A stretch of 64,000 nucleotides of DNA. Source: Dolomedes plantarius. Taxonomy: Eukaryota; Arthropoda; Arachnida; Araneae; Dolomedidae. This document shows, one piece after another, positions 44,264 to 57,146 of the stretch; positions within the stretch are counted from its first letter, which is position 1; every line of letters starts with the position of its first letter. Where the stretch lies: the NCBI GenBank assembly GCA_907164885.2, contig OU015493.1:55925802-55989801 (forward strand), given 5' to 3'. Made by a program: the position numbers and the translations under genes. Below the pieces are notes generated by a model that worked only from the letters and a program-made list of their open reading frames with translations, had not been told where the DNA came from and searched no databases.

Positions 44264-45672
44264 CACTGCTGGCCACCCAAATTGCAACACCAAGAAAGAC
44301 AAGAGATATCACAACAAAATTTATTTTGTAGATAACATGTTGACCAAGTATCAAATGATTAAATTTATAGACTTCTGTGAAGTGTGGTTCCTGCCAAAAT
44401 CAGTAGCCAGAGTAGCCGCCATTGTTGGAGATCACGGCTGCCACACGCCTCGGCATTGATTCAAAGAGACTTTGGATGAGTTCTTGGGGTACAGCAGACC
44501 AAGCAGCTTCCACACTTTGCCAAAGTTGATCTGCTGTGGCAGCTGGGGATGGAATCTGGGTCAATCGTAGAGCAACCATGGACCACATGTTTTCTATCGG
44601 CGAAAGATCTGGAGAGCGAGGCGGCCAGGGAAGCAATTCAATCTGGCGATTGACGAAGAACCGTTGGACAATGTGTGCCACGTGTGGCCGCGCATTATCC
44701 TGTTGAAATATGGTTGTGGGCAAGCCCTGAAGGTAAGGAAGGACAACTGGCTCCAACACCTCGGAGATGTAGCGCTGACTGTTTAAAGTACCGGCAATGC
44801 GTACTAGAGGTGTGCGAGAGTGATATCCAATACCGCCCCATACCATAATACCCGGTGCAGGACCAGTGTGGCGGTGCGAAACGCAGCTGTTCAGCATCCT
44901 CTCTTCACGGTGTCTCCAGACTCGAATGCGACCATCGTGGTGTTGCAGACAGAAGCGTGACTCGTCAGTAAAGACAATTTCATTCCATTCTGCCGTCCAC
45001 ATCCTTCTGTCATCGCACCATTGGCGGCGGAGACGTCTGTGGTTCTGCGTCAAGGGTAGACAAAGCAATGGACGCCTTGCGGACAGACCACTCTGCTGTA
45101 AACGGTGTCGAATGGTACCGCAGACACTGGATGATGCGTTACAGACTGCATGTGCTGTGCTATGGTTCGTGATGTGACTGAGCGATCCGTCACTACCATG
45201 CGCACAATTTGCCTGTCATCACGTGAAGTGGTGTACTGAGGTGGATGCGATCGAACACGCCGGTCCGTCGTACCCTCCTGCATCCAACGATCACATATCC
45301 GCATTACAGTTGTTTGGTTTCGTCCAACACGACTACCGATTTCCCTGAAAGATAATCCACAATCTCGGTAGGCCACTATCCTTCCTCTGTCGAACTCGGA
45401 TACTTGATCAAAAGATGATCGCTGTTTTCGACGAGGCATAATTGATCGTTTTTTTTTTAAAAACCACAAGAAAAACACAATTGCCGAACTTGAAATCGTC
45501 GAAATCTCCAAGCCTTAAATAGCGCTTTGAAGTGGCGCCACAGGCGCGCGTTATGTGCGTCTGCGCTGAAATTCTAATCATTTGCATATCTCACCTCCGC
45601 TAATGCATGTTGTAAATTTCATGTTATTTGCATGTTTCCTTCAGGGTGTTGCATTTACTGTGGCCAGCAGTG
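44264..45672 (-). mobile_element. Tc1-family DNA transposon, copy B, complete, 1,409 bp
   Basis: Inverted ends cactgctggccac...aatgcaacacc are imperfect over about 28 bp: 44264-44291 and 45645-45672. TA flanks both sides (44262-44263, 45673-45674). It is the same family and almost the same sequence as copy A at 1-1253. Both are transposase-bearing and at or near full length. Confidence 0.96.
44400..45439 (-). pseudogene. Tc1 transposase (DD34E), one frameshift
   Basis: ATG at 45439 (MPRRKQRSSFDQVSEFDRG) starts the helix-turn-helix part, which is open until the frame change. The catalytic part is open from about 45115 down to the stop at 44400. It has FTDESRF (first aspartate), QQDNARPH (second) and SPDLSPIENMW (glutamate). 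The spacing between the second aspartate and the glutamate is 34 residues, the DD34E pattern of Tc1. The only visible lesion is a one-base deletion near 45117-45119 (gcggtacc here, gcgcgtacc in copy A). Copy A is intact there but has its own deletion about 20 codons later. The gene is thus one base from open. Confidence 0.93.
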
Positions 45673-45959
45673 TATGTTCGGCTCTATATTAGTCAGCAAG
45701 CCTCTTAAATCACCGAAATTAGCAATTTGCAGTCGGTTTCTGTTTTTAGGTAACAGATTTGTGGCTACACTGATCCCACGTTCCACTAAATATGATAAAA
45801 GAAATGCTATTATTATTTTTATATATTTTTTATTTATTTTTTTTTACCACAACCCATAATTCAGGGAAAAGTGTCGGTATCTCTTTTTGCAGCCAGAACT
45901 GTTGATAGCTGAGCTTGAATTAAAATTTTAATTCTTCATTAGTTGTGCTGGTGTTGTTG

Positions 45960-46230
45960 TTATTGTTTCTGATGCCCCTTGACCGATATTATATATCAGT
46001 TCAAGTCTCTAAGGCTGTTGGGCAGAGTGATGCGGCTCCGGTTTCAAATAGCACCACAGGGGTCGGAGTCCGACTTGGCTAAACGGCAGGTCCCGTAATT
46101 TTGAGCCGAGTCAAGTGACGAGACCGGAACACTTGACCCCTGCATCTCCAGAGGTAAATTTGAGAACTTGGAGGACATTGCAGCCACGACAGATTTCTCG
46201 TGCACCAGCCACCATTAGTGTACACCATAG
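45960..46230 (-). repeat. tRNA-derived SINE (family S3), head missing
   Basis: gaggacattgcagccacgac and ttctcgtgcaccagcc match the 25.8-kb SINE body, and caagtgacgagaccgg the segment beside it. The tail (gatgccccttgaccgatatt, agcaccacaggggtcggagt) is the common SINE tail. The pol III head expected beyond 46225 is absent, so the copy is 5'-truncated, as usual after incomplete reverse transcription. Confidence 0.82.
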
Positions 46231-46558
46231 CTCCGTAACCTTTTATCTTCCACGTCACAGCAACGTTTTTTCTATAATTCCGTGGCACACCACAAGTAAA
46301 AGCTTGCAAATACATAAATTACAATAATACGTATATGTTTATATTAGATAAAAACACAATAAAATGTGTCTAGATAATCACAATTGTTTAAGTTATATAT
46401 AAATCATTTTGAATTGTACACCATCATAAGAACAAAAATATAAAGTTATAGATCACAACTAAAAAAAAATTATCTTTAAATTTAAATATTAAAATTTGTT
46501 TTTAGTCTTTACTTAAACCTAATCAATCAAAGTTAATTTAAACATAATAACCAATTTA
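46231..46558. other. AT-rich interval, nothing recognised
   Basis: Non-coding; a left hAT terminal repeat was looked for here and not found. Confidence 0.5.
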
Positions 46559-48408
46559 TTAATGAGGTATTTGAGCTTGTTTTGTTGAACATATACGTTT
46601 TATATTTGGCTCTATATTAGGAAGTGTTACCCGAAGTTCATGGTCAAGACCCTTTAAACACGATCGTTTGTCATTTTTAATTAGAACCACTGTCGAAAAA
46701 CTTTGTTCGCATAAGTACGTCGTAGAAAAAGGGAGCAAAATTGCAATGGCCTTGTCAGAAATTTGAGGATATTCTTTCTTAATTGAAATCCAGAAATCAG
46801 CCAATGACATTTCACTGAAGTTGAGTTTCAGCGTCCCGCCGTTCCTCAATTCTATAAATTCCTCTCGAATAATTTGAAGGGAAAGTGATTCTATTGAATT
46901 TTCGACATCAGCTAGAAAAGGATTTCTTATCCAATTGTATTGCTCCGTATTAATTGGGGAAAAAATGATTAAATTTCTCTAGCAGTAAACTTAAATGTTG
47001 TTGAGTGAGATCCAGAATTAACTGATTGCTTTTAATCATGGACTTGTAAGTCCTTTGGAACATTTCTAGCGATCCTTTTTCTAACTCTTTCTGCCAAAGT
47101 TCGAGCTTAGTTTTAAACCCCATTAACTTGTTGGAACACGTCAGATAAATTTCGTTTCGACCTTGCATTTTTTATTCAGTTCATTCAGGTGCTCAAAGAT
47201 ATCAGACATATACGCAAGTTTGGTCATCCAGTGGTTATCTTCAAAAAGTTGGTGTAGTTCGGTCATATTTTGTTTTAGCAAAAACTCACGAACCTCGTCG
47301 CGAAGCTCAAACAATCTAGCCAAAACTTTGTCCCGGGATAGCCAACGTACTTCAGTTTATAACAATAGGGATTTATAATCCGCTCCCATTTCTTCGGATT
47401 AGTTTAAAATTCGAGAATTTAGGGCTCTTGATTTAATAATGTTTATTATAGTAAGAATTGATTCATCGATTGCAATAGCTCCGTAGGCAAGTTTTTTATC
47501 ATCAATGTATATAAAAGTGCGTAATTTCTATTTTATCTTTTGCCGTTTTACGCACGAAATGAAACCTATTTTATTGCCGCAGCACCATCGACAAATCGTT
47601 GATACGTTTTTTAACAGTATCAGCTGACAACGGTACTTTTTACACTTCATTAACTTCTTTAGACCCAAGCATGGATTTAACAATTTCTATGCATGCTGGT
47701 TTAACGAGAGTTTTAGCAATAACATGTTTTTTCTCTGACGTGCAATTCTTTATCAGAAACTGTAACTGATGACAACAGTGATAGCCTTTGTTTTCGCCTA
47801 TGATCTAGCAGCCTAAGAAAAAATTATTTATCCTTAGCGTAGCTGCGATGGTTTGAATTTAGATGGCGAAGCAGTTTACTAGGTACCATTGATTCGTTAG
47901 ACAGCATTTCTCCGCAAATGATGCATTCTCGTTTGGGTGGTGTGTCTTTATCACAACACGAAAATCCATATTGAATGTAATCTTCGTTATACTTTCTTTC
48001 ATAAATGTTCTTTTTTTTTTTAAGAGCACCACTTGTGCTAGGTTCATTATCATTTGACAGTGAATTCGAAAATTTTCCTCGTAAATACTTGTCCGTAATT
48101 TTAAGGGTATAACGTGCCAAGTTGAGGTCCGATTTTTACCAAATTGCCAAACTTGACGTTGTTCATTGAAAATGGCCATGTGGTTGTTTCGCTGGCTGCT
48201 ACTTTCTGTGGATGACTAAATTCACAAAGGTGTTGTTGAACATCGTATTGCCCTTATGTACCGAAATTGAATATTGGCAAATAGTTAGAGGAATATTTGA
48301 CTTAGAAAAATTTCTAACTAATGTGGTGGTTTAACATTTTTTTATTATCGATAAAATCACCGCGGCACAGTCAAGATCACCTCGCGGCACGGCGGTTGCG
48401 GAGCACTG
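46559..48408 (-). pseudogene. hAT transposase (ZBED5/SCAND3-like), decayed, with right terminal end
   Basis: Minus-strand segments in order: a BED-type zinc finger (CIICGEMLSNES...HLNSNH) at about 47830-47930; a central part (LFELRDEVREFLLKQN, ELHQLFEDNHWMTKLAYMSDIF) at 47141-47323; and a C-terminal dimerisation region (FSTTYLCEQSFSTVVLIKND) at 46620-46740. The order and motifs match the family that includes ZBED5 and SCAND3-like domesticated hATs. Stops and frameshifts separate the pieces, and the RNase-H-like core at 47330-47820 is the most decayed. The end at 48376-48408 (tcgcggcacggcggttgcgg then agcactg) is the inverted form of a CAGTG... hAT terminus. No matching left end was found. Confidence 0.82.
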
Positions 48409-49587
48409 ATCTATTATATCACATTGAAATTCGTTTAAATCATGATCAACTGCCATGCTCGCTGTGTAATCAGCTCTTTAGGCTTCTACAGAAGTCTGTA
48501 GCTTTATATATGCTATTTGAGGACGAAACCATTGACGAGAGAGTGTGCGTTGCTACGTATTTCGAACGGGATCTTCCATCCCAGTTATTCTGGCACTTTA
48601 CTGTATATGTACAGGTAGATAAGTCATAAAATATATTTTGTAGAGCTGGAAATCCCATCTGATGTCAATTTTTCTCACTTTTAGACATTTTGAAACAAAT
48701 TTGGAAGATTTAAGTAAATTGATGCATGATCTGAATCTTTTAACACATATGCACATACATTGCTTAAAAATGTATTTGTGCATGCATTATGTATGTATGA
48801 AAAGGTTCATCTTTAAGACATAAAATACCTTCCAGAACACTGTTCCTCCCTGTTTACAGGTGTAAGGTTCTATTTTTATATAATGTACTCATTTTCAATA
48901 CTACTTATTCTTCATATCAAACATTTCGTGTTCGACCAAATCGCTTAAAACTCTAGGACGTTTTATTAATATATAAATTATCAGTATTTTATTTATATTT
49001 TAATTTAATGTTAAATTGGCCTGCACTACCTCAATAGAATTGAAAAATGTCACTTTCAAAATATTGAAAATAATATATATACTTTCAAAAGTGCTCGGTA
49101 AAGGCATTTGTAAGGTAAGGTATTTTTTTTTCCTCGATCTAGTATTTCTTTAGAACTTATATAGCCCCATATTAAAGGGAAATTTATGTGTTTCGATTTT
49201 GCACAGAATTCTTCTTCTTTTGGATCGTTTAATGATTAAACGAAATGATATAATCACTGTAGGAATGTGAAGCTTATTTCTGAAACACCCGCAGAAATTA
49301 GCGACTAGCTCACGAGTAACAATATTTTATGATTACTTTCATTTTATTATGAAGCAAAACATTTATCTTGTTATGAGTTCAGTAAAATAATCTATTAGTT
49401 GTTTATAGAAATTTAAATTATGATAAAAATGCGAAAAAAACGTCATACAGATATGAATGAAATTGATAAACTATTATGATGTGATACTTTTCAGTAGGTA
49501 AACATTGGCGACTTTGTGACAAACGTATTCAGTTTAGCATGTGCAAAAGAAATTATAAAACATAATAGCAATTTCTTACAGAGAATG

Positions 49588-49622
<35 letters not shown>

Positions 49623-49737
49623 ATCCTACGCCCGTCTTCGGCATTTCTGTCATCAGTCAACGGGCAGCCCAATATAGAGATGAAGAAGCAGAAAAGCGAG
49701 AGATAAATTTAGCCTCCATAGAGTTGTCTGTAATAAA
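48409..49737. other. AT-rich interval, nothing recognised
   Basis: Includes a (TA)n run at 49590-49619. The 102-codon frame at 48321-48629 has no recognisable domain and overlaps the hAT terminus. Confidence 0.55.
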
Positions 49738-50470
49738 ATTTAAAAGAATGGGACAGTTCTTGAAGTGGTCACCATATCACCTTGGCGGCACAGAGAGCAA
49801 CAAGCTGAATCTCTGATGCCTATCCGATGTAGATGTTTTTGTAGATAATCATATCCAGTTGTCATACGAAAGCAAACAACTCCAACAGACCGAGGCAAGG
49901 AACTAGAGATTTTATTACTCTTGTTGAGCAGGATTTTCCACCTCTTATCCACAGCTGTATCAACATATGAGGATATTCTATTAGCTTTCATTTTATTGTA
50001 AATAATTCTTTTAATATTTCGCAGAGGCAGAGGAGAATCAGGCTGGGCCATAAGAGATCCAATCTTGGCAAGTTTATCTGCCTGCTCGTTTCCAAAATGT
50101 TATCACAATGGCTCGGAATCCATTGAAGAGTAATGCTTCCTCTGGTTTTTTTAGATAGAAAAGCTTCATTCTACAAGAATAAACCTTGGCATTTTCGTTA
50201 TATAGTTCAAACTGGTAAGAGGCAAAATGGCAGCTTGATAATCAATAAAAAAACACAATATTATGATCAAGGCTGTCTTTTAATTTATAAATTGCATATG
50301 ATATAGCCGCAATCTCTCCATCGGAATTGTCACAGTACCTCCCAACAGGACAACTAATACTGAAAATACTTGAATAGGTTCCAGCACCGGCATTTTTATC
50401 GCATTTTCTGCTGAACCATCCGTGTACACATGGAGCCACTTGTCAGAAGGTTACCTGCTTTGTATAGTAG
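49738..50470 (-). pseudogene. LINE ORF2 remnant: RNase H domain and C-terminal tail
   Basis: Minus strand, in order: WLHVYTDGSAENA near 50430 (first RNase H aspartate in YTDGS), DGEIAAISYAIYKL near 50320 (glutamate) and FIDSQ near 50245 (DS pair). QWIPSHCD and EQADKLAK follow near 50060-50110 (last part of RNase H), then FRMTTGYDYLQKHLHRIGI and CSLCRQGD near 49800-49870. This is the end of an I/Jockey-type ORF2 with an RNase H, related to the tails at 32.8 and 34.7 kb but from a different copy. Several frameshifts and a missing reverse transcriptase mark it as 5'-truncated. Confidence 0.82.
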
Positions 50471-51304
50471 CCAGTGCAGCGTTCTTTAACTCACCCTGTA
50501 TATAAAGCTGCTTGTCTACATTCCATATATATATATAATATGAAACTCAGATAAGTATTTTACGAAAATCTTGCATCAGATTATGACTCTCAAATAAAAC
50601 CTTAGTAGAAGGAGGATTTACTTAGACACATATAGTTGAAATGTGATACATTGATATGCCCATCCTATCTTAGAGAAGAACGTTGAACTACTCCCATTTC
50701 CGCACCTTAGAACTTTATTTTATGAATACTGACCACTCTGGAATTAAATACGCAAATTATTGGATTGTACTTCGAACGTATATTTATATGGTATATGCGT
50801 GAACTTACTTCCTTCTCAGAAGAAAATAAAAGAAATAAAGAATATAAGTACATAAGCAAATCTTTATACTAGAATTTAAAAGAATATGTACATCAAATTT
50901 CAGAAAGGGAATAACACCTTGAAGTTAAAATACCTTATCCCATTCCTTGAAATTGCAGTGCCAAGCAGCGCAAACCTATTCTGCTGAGGGAGAATTTTAG
51001 CGTGAAAGATTCTCTATATTCTTATTTGTTCATTATTTTCATTCTTACTTCTATGAGTGATACTTTCGTATTACGTAACCACAGTTTCTCAGTCCTCCCC
51101 TCCCCCTCCTACATATCTTGACTATTTATTGTTATAATGCGTTAGTTCCTATTTATAGAAGCGAGACTAAATATGTAAGAAACCTCAAATGAAAATTGAT
51201 TCTAAATGTATACTGTTTTTACGAGAAACAGATTAAATAAAAATAAATTAATAAAATAAAACAGACAAAATAAAAAATATGTAAGATAAACTGCAAATAA
51301 AAAA
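50471..51304. other. AT-rich interval, nothing recognised
   Basis: No domain or repeat end recognised. Confidence 0.55.
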
Positions 51305-51722
51305 TTTTAATAATTACAAGATAAAAAGAAATTTTATATACCATGCTTTTAAATTTTCTGTTGAATCATATAAACTTAAATGTTGAATCATATAAATTTA
51401 AATTTTTTTGATGAATTATCCCATCAACTTGAAAGAAAATTAAGTTAATCGGAAGTTAACTTGCGTTTAGCTTTTCGTTCCCGTCTTGGCCAATAGATGG
51501 CTGCACCAGTCTCCAAAACGAAAATAACTGAAAATGAATTTAATTCTGCTTAAAGATGGCTAAAAGTATTAAAATAATGTATTGTCATCGTGTTCTGAGC
51601 TATTCTAAAAGTTTCAAATGTCTAGCTAGTCGGGAAGTTAGTTAAAAATCGATTGCAAGATTTGTACGGGACAGACACACAAACACACAAGAAAGCGAGT
51701 TAATAAAAACATGGTAAAAATC
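51305..51722. repeat. Dispersed repeat W, copy 2
   Basis: Matches 33310-33738 in the same orientation. Differences include a second ttgaatcatataaa unit near 51360-51395 and the loss of a few bases elsewhere. Confidence 0.88.
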
Positions 51723-52329
51723 CCTAAAATCCATTCACAATTTATATTTACTCACGCGGTCTGAATTTTTATTTCCTTCTGTGCATTGCTGAAAGTAAAA
51801 CCAATTTAAAACATTCCTAGTCTTTATTTTGTCAGCATGCTTTGCATAAATTATAGCTGGTAGATCTAAACAGATCAATCCTCTAAGGGGTTCACATTCG
51901 TTTAGGAGTACTTCAAGACCCTTTATCTCTGCTGAAACCCAGCCAAATTCTTTCCACCGAGAATCGTTGCTTTCGGAGAGCAGTTTATTTATTTAGTATT
52001 ATAAATAAGAGTTGCAATAAAAGTATTATAAATACTACAGTATCTGTCCATTGTAGCACTGCAGTATTTTTAGTTTTGAAATATTTTTCTCTTGAGATCT
52101 CGTTTGTCAATATTCATTTCGTAAAGGCACGAACATTTGTTTCAAGATCGCGTTGATTACAGTTTCCTACACGAACTAGAAAAGCTCTTAAATCCAGCCA
52201 TCCGGTTCCATTAGAAAGTAAATTGTCAAGTAATCTTCCATTAGCATGTCAGGAAAGTTTTGTTGGAACAGCTATTCACAATATTATAGACCTGAGGGAG
52301 GATGCTAATTGTTTCACTCTACGAAGCTT
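51723..52329. other. Interval with nothing recognised
   Basis: No domain recognised on either strand. Confidence 0.5.
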
Positions 52330-52768
52330 AGGATAATATGGAATAACTTCGATTTAAATTGGGCAGTTATTAGCTCCTTTGGCTTAATAATGAACCCTAA
52401 AAGTATGTCAGCTGTTTGAAAGGGATAACAACTTTTTAAGACTTATTGTAAAACTTGCATTATTAAGAAGTTCGAATATTTGTTTTAAATCACTTAAGTC
52501 TTGACTTAAAAGTTGGTGAGGCAACAATTACGTCATCTAAGTACGCTACCAGGAAATTTCCTATTACAGGTCGTAATATCCTGTCCAATAACTTGTTGAA
52601 ATTAAAAGTGGTCCTATCTACATAATTAAACAGTATTCGTGTTAAGACGCATGTGCCTGATTTTGAAATAAATGAGGGATTATAGATATCATTAAACTCC
52701 CTTACTACTGAATGAAACCATGAATCTGAATAAGTGATTGGCATTTGTGTTACCTTGAAATTTCTCAA
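52330..52768 (-). pseudogene. Gypsy-type reverse transcriptase remnant
   Basis: The 92-codon minus-strand frame ends in FNKLLDRILRPVIGNFLVAY then LDDVIV, the RT palm motif with the catalytic YLDD box. After a one-base frameshift the reading continues DLKQIFELLNNASFTIS, and after another LLGFIIKPKELI, the thumb-side motif found after YLDD in Gypsy RTs. Upstream finger motifs, RNase H, integrase and LTRs are not recognisable. An old, isolated fragment. Confidence 0.78.
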
Positions 52769-55605
52769 ATTCTGGGAAAAGCTATATTATTAACTGTAGA
52801 GCAGCATTTAGTTGACGATCATCAACCACAAAACGCTATTTATTTGAATCTGGTACAATAACGTATAAGGGCTCGAAAAAGGAATTATTTTTTCAAACAT
52901 TTGCTTAATATGCTTATCGATTATCTCCACTAACTTTATAAAGTTCATAATAGCATGGTTTTTATTTTAAATTAATCGAATGTATTTATGCGTTTGTTGA
53001 ACTCGATGCAGTTGAAAACACAAGGAAAAAAATTTTGAACCCTTACCTTTTGGTGATCTTTGTCAAAGGGAAGGTTTCATAGTCGAGTGGTTTCTCATCC
53101 GCCGCTGTTGCAAAGTTGGGGTATAGTATCAACATGGGGTATTTTTCTGAAAACCCAATACAGCCTTTATAAAATTCCTAAACCAGGATATCCACACATG
53201 CGAGATCTGTCAACACTTCATCTTTCTTTGTTCGTATTCTATAACTACTTGTCAAGTCTCTTATTACTTTGCCCTTCCTTCTACCGGCTGCAGATGCCAT
53301 TAATCTTAAAGGCTCGTGCAAGGTGGAGGGCTCGTGGAAGGGGAAGGGAGAAATTAACTTTTTACACGCACTAGATGAAAAGAAATTAATGTCACTGCCA
53401 GCGCACACTATCGCTTTTAAATTATTTCGACTTGAATACAGCGAGGGTCAGTTAGCATTTGCTACAGAAATTCGACGACTGAGGACGGTTTTCTTCCTGC
53501 TATCTATACTTGACTGACCGAGTTCAGTGATGTTCAGTTGCTTCATGCTGTCTTTTCACCTCTGAAATTGGGGAAACTAGTAGGCATTTCTTTTATGTAG
53601 TCATAGATAATCGTCATGCCGTTCAACGTGTTTTGGCTTTATTATATTTTACTGTCGCGCGTTCATCGTACAGTTCCACAAGTCGTTTAATCGGAAGTGT
53701 TAGTATAAAGGACCCACACCACACTGACTTCAAAAAATTTAGTTTTTTATAAAGCATGAAATTAAAATTGCGGGGGTTGATTCTCCAGTAAATAAAAAGA
53801 ATATTGTTTAGCGTATAATAATTAATAGCGTACAATGTATAATAGTAATAATATTTTCTAGATAGCCATACATGTGGCACATCCTACCAGCTGTTTAACT
53901 CAATTTTTAAATTTTTATGGGTTGGTTCCTTGTTGCATAACCCAAATTTGGCTTTAATTTTTTATGCCTTTTAAACCATGCAGATTCCTTTGGATGGGTT
54001 GTCGAACGTATATTGAATGTCTAAGTATTTATTTTGATTTTACGGTAAATAAATTTAGCCACCAATAAATAATTGATACAAGAGATACACAACTCAATAA
54101 CGTGATCACGATATTGTTTTGACAAAGGTCGTGAATTCTGCACCCTCACCCTCTTACACGAAAATAAAGTGTCCCTACCCCCTTTCACCGACAGATGACA
54201 ATAATGTATTTGAAACTGATTTCTCCTTCGTATAAATTGAGTGACTCTTTTGAAATATGATTAAAAAAAGCTAGATATCCGATGAGTTATATCGCTCCTG
54301 TTTCCATCACTCTTTTCAGCAATTACCTACCGGTAACTTTCGAATTTCAAGGGTGACCTTTGTTTTAAAGATAATAAATGAACGGTACATTTACATCGGA
54401 TATCCGCCAAAAATTAGTGCGATCCTTAAAATAAATAAATAAATAAATAAATTGCGCAGTGATTTCAAATTGGAACTACAGCCATATATAACTGAATAAT
54501 TCCCCTGGCTCTTACCAGATTTCAGCGAAACTTGTTCTTTTTTCACTTGTTCACATTTTAAGGATTTGTTTTTCGAATATTGCGTTGTTCGCACCGTTTT
54601 AGCTGTGTTGAACTACAGACTAACCTAGTCTTAGTACTGTAAAAATAGCTAAACGTTTCCTCGAGTTCGCAAGTCTTCATGCGTTTACTCAAGTTCTTAA
54701 ATATTATAACTGTTTGTCAGTAACTAAATAGGACCCAACAGATGGAAGAATGGGGTTCGCAAAGATATTTCTTTTTAAAAGGATCTTAAAGGATCTTAAA
54801 GGAGATTTCAAGCTTTCGAAATCCCACGACAGATTAACGGACGGAAAAATAACCTTCAAACTAAATTCATTTAATGAGATTCTGCCGAGGAAAAAAAACT
54901 TTAAAAAATGACTCTCTGACAGAGCATCTGTCGCAAACACGAGATAACGGTGGGATAGAGAAACGAAACACTTCGGAGCAAGATCTTGGTAGCGATAAAT
55001 CTCTCTGCTTTGCGATAAACGGGCACAACATGTTTTCCTTTATTCTCCTTAAATTTGGATTAGCCTTGTGAAACGCAATGTTTTCAGATATCGAGATTCC
55101 GAATTTCACAGGCATAATTGACTGCAACTTTCGTTACCCCCCTGTCCTATGGGATGCGTACCTTTAAATATTAAGTACAGGTGTACCCCGCTTTGCGAAA
55201 GTTTGCTTTACACCATTCCGCTTTTACGAAAATATTTACTCTTGTTGGATAGGGTTTTTGCGAACCGAAAGAGACCTAAAAAAGATTGTCACTTTTACAA
55301 GACAGAACATTGAATAGTATGAAGTTCGAGGTTTGTTTCAGAGTGGAAATAATTGAAGACGTTTGTGACCTGACCTGCCTTAACGCATTCAAACGATGAG
55401 ATAATAGATGACTCTCTTCCTCTTTCCTATACCCTCTACCCTGCGACGAATCGGCTTGCGACATACTCAACATCACCACCATCACTCGTTAACTTTCCCT
55501 TGCTCCCGCTGTTATTCCTGGGTGAATGAACAGCATTGTTCCCTTTTCGAATAGACTGTGCATTTATCCTTTTCGTTCTTACTTCGACAGTATTATTTTG
55601 TAGTA
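52769..55605. other. 2.8-kb interval, nothing firmly recognised
   Basis: Contains an (AAAT)n run at 54427-54452, a short gatcttaaag tandem at 54780-54800, and tacaggtgtaccccgctttg at 55182, which resembles a Tc1/pogo-type end but has no partner. Open frames around 53060-53520 overlap on both strands and show no domain. Confidence 0.5.
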
Positions 55606-55735
55606 TAGTAGTTAGAGTCTCGGGAGTAGACTCGGGCTCGAATCCCGGATAAGACATGGCCGTTCCCTTGTTGTTCCCTCATGGGGAGCAGTGTCTCGGT
55701 CGGCTATAAGGTGCTCCTATAATAAAGTAGCCAAC
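55606..55735 (+). repeat. tRNA-derived SINE (family S4)
   Basis: tagtatagtagttagagtct resembles an A-box region and gggctcgaatcccgg is a good B box, about 35 bases apart. The following ccttgttgttccctcatggg and gtgctcctataataaagtag form a short body. Not a functional tRNA: the stems do not close. Confidence 0.7.
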
Positions 55736-56926
55736 AAATTCGCGATGTGAATGGGTCAATGTCCTCAGGACAGAGTACTTGCCCAGTTGAAGAAAAAAAA
55801 GTTTCACGTGTTATTGGGTAGGCCTTTTTGGGGGGGTCTGAAAATGCTCAAGAATTTTTACCATGCCAAATTATGGCCATTTCCGCTTGCGAAAGATTCC
55901 ACGAGGAATGCTATGTATTACTCATGGATAGTGGTAGAAGCCTGTTTTCAACGTTTTGGGAACCGATTATGTACTGATTTTCCCCTTATTTTAGGATGAA
56001 CTATAAGGTGAAGTTAAGGGGAAGTCGGGCAAAATTTGAGGATTTCGGAGTTTTGCTTCTATTATGTCTGAAGTAAGGAAACACGAATATAACAGTTTTA
56101 AAACATGAAACAACACTAACGTATTATTTGACTGTTTTGGAAAAGGGTGTAGGAAAAACATTGAAGCAGATGAAAAGCCAAGGGATGATAAAAGGTTCGT
56201 TTTGTTGGTTTCTCCCTTTGAAAATATATCTTGCCAAGTCATTTGTCTTACTTTAACCTGAACGAAATATCGTATTTAAAGTATACTTGCATTTTTTTTT
56301 AAAAAATTTACGTATCCACTAACGTCAGTGCTTCTCAGCATTCTTCGAGTGGCGAACTTTTTTCTTGCATACCCCCGTCACACTGGCGCATTTGAAGAAA
56401 TTCGTGGCTGAACATTTGTTAAAGTCAAACTTATCAGGTAATTCTCATATTCAGTCTGTTTCTTGCTTTCCTTTTGAAAAGAGCAAGCATTGAAAATACA
56501 CTGTTGCAGAGATACGGAGCAGTAAATGGAAGGAAAATTGAAAAGAAAACAATAATAGTAAACAACTAAAATAATATAAAATGCTTAATAAACATGCACT
56601 CGATGGGAGACCTTGATATATTTTAAAAACCGCCAAGGAGTAAATTATGAAACATTCCTTTCTTTTGTCAAAAATCAGAATCCCAACTACTTAAAACCAT
56701 CGAGGTGAATTCGTCCACAAAATGAATGAAACGAATAAAATAAGTATACGGAAATCCTTCAGAATGCTTTAAGAGGCCTCGGGCCCTCAGGTTGGGTACC
56801 CTCTTTCTTCTTGAAATGATGGATTCTCGATAAACCCTTTCTTGAGCCATCTCTGGTTCCAAGAGATCGTATCCGAGCACTTACACTGCGGGCGACAGTT
56901 AACATTACTACCTTAAGCCCGTCTGC
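55736..56926. other. Interval with nothing recognised
   Basis: No domain, terminal repeat or RNA gene recognised. Confidence 0.55.
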
Positions 56927-57133
56927 ACACGAAGCAACTCAAAAGAAACTGATTACCGACTCAAATCACTAACCAGTCCGTAATGAGTCGGTTATGAGTT
57001 TGTAATGAGTTTGTAACCAGTTGCGCCGTGTGCGTGGCTCCATTCAATTACATAGGTTGCGACTCATTACGGACTGGTTAGTGATTTGAGTCGGTAATCA
57101 GTTTCTTTTGAGTTGCTCCGTGTGCAGACGGCC
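56927..57133. mobile_element. Harbinger-type MITE, 207 bp, long perfect hairpin
   Basis: Ends gcccgtctgcacacg and, inverted, cgtgtgcagacggcc. The arms are inverted for about 76 bases with almost no mismatch (actgattaccgactcaaatc on the left). The flanks are TAA on both sides (56924-56926, 57134-57136), the 3-bp target duplication of PIF/Harbinger. The near-perfect arms imply a recent insertion. Confidence 0.85.
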
Positions 57134-57146
57134 TAAGTCTCTAGGC

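Noticed and set aside
44866..45177. 103-codon plus-strand frame
   Set aside because: Antisense to the Tc1 transposase frame.
55182..55270. Terminal repeat of a pogo/Tc1 element (tacaggtgtaccccgctttg)
   Set aside because: Only one end seen; no inverted partner or coding remnant nearby.
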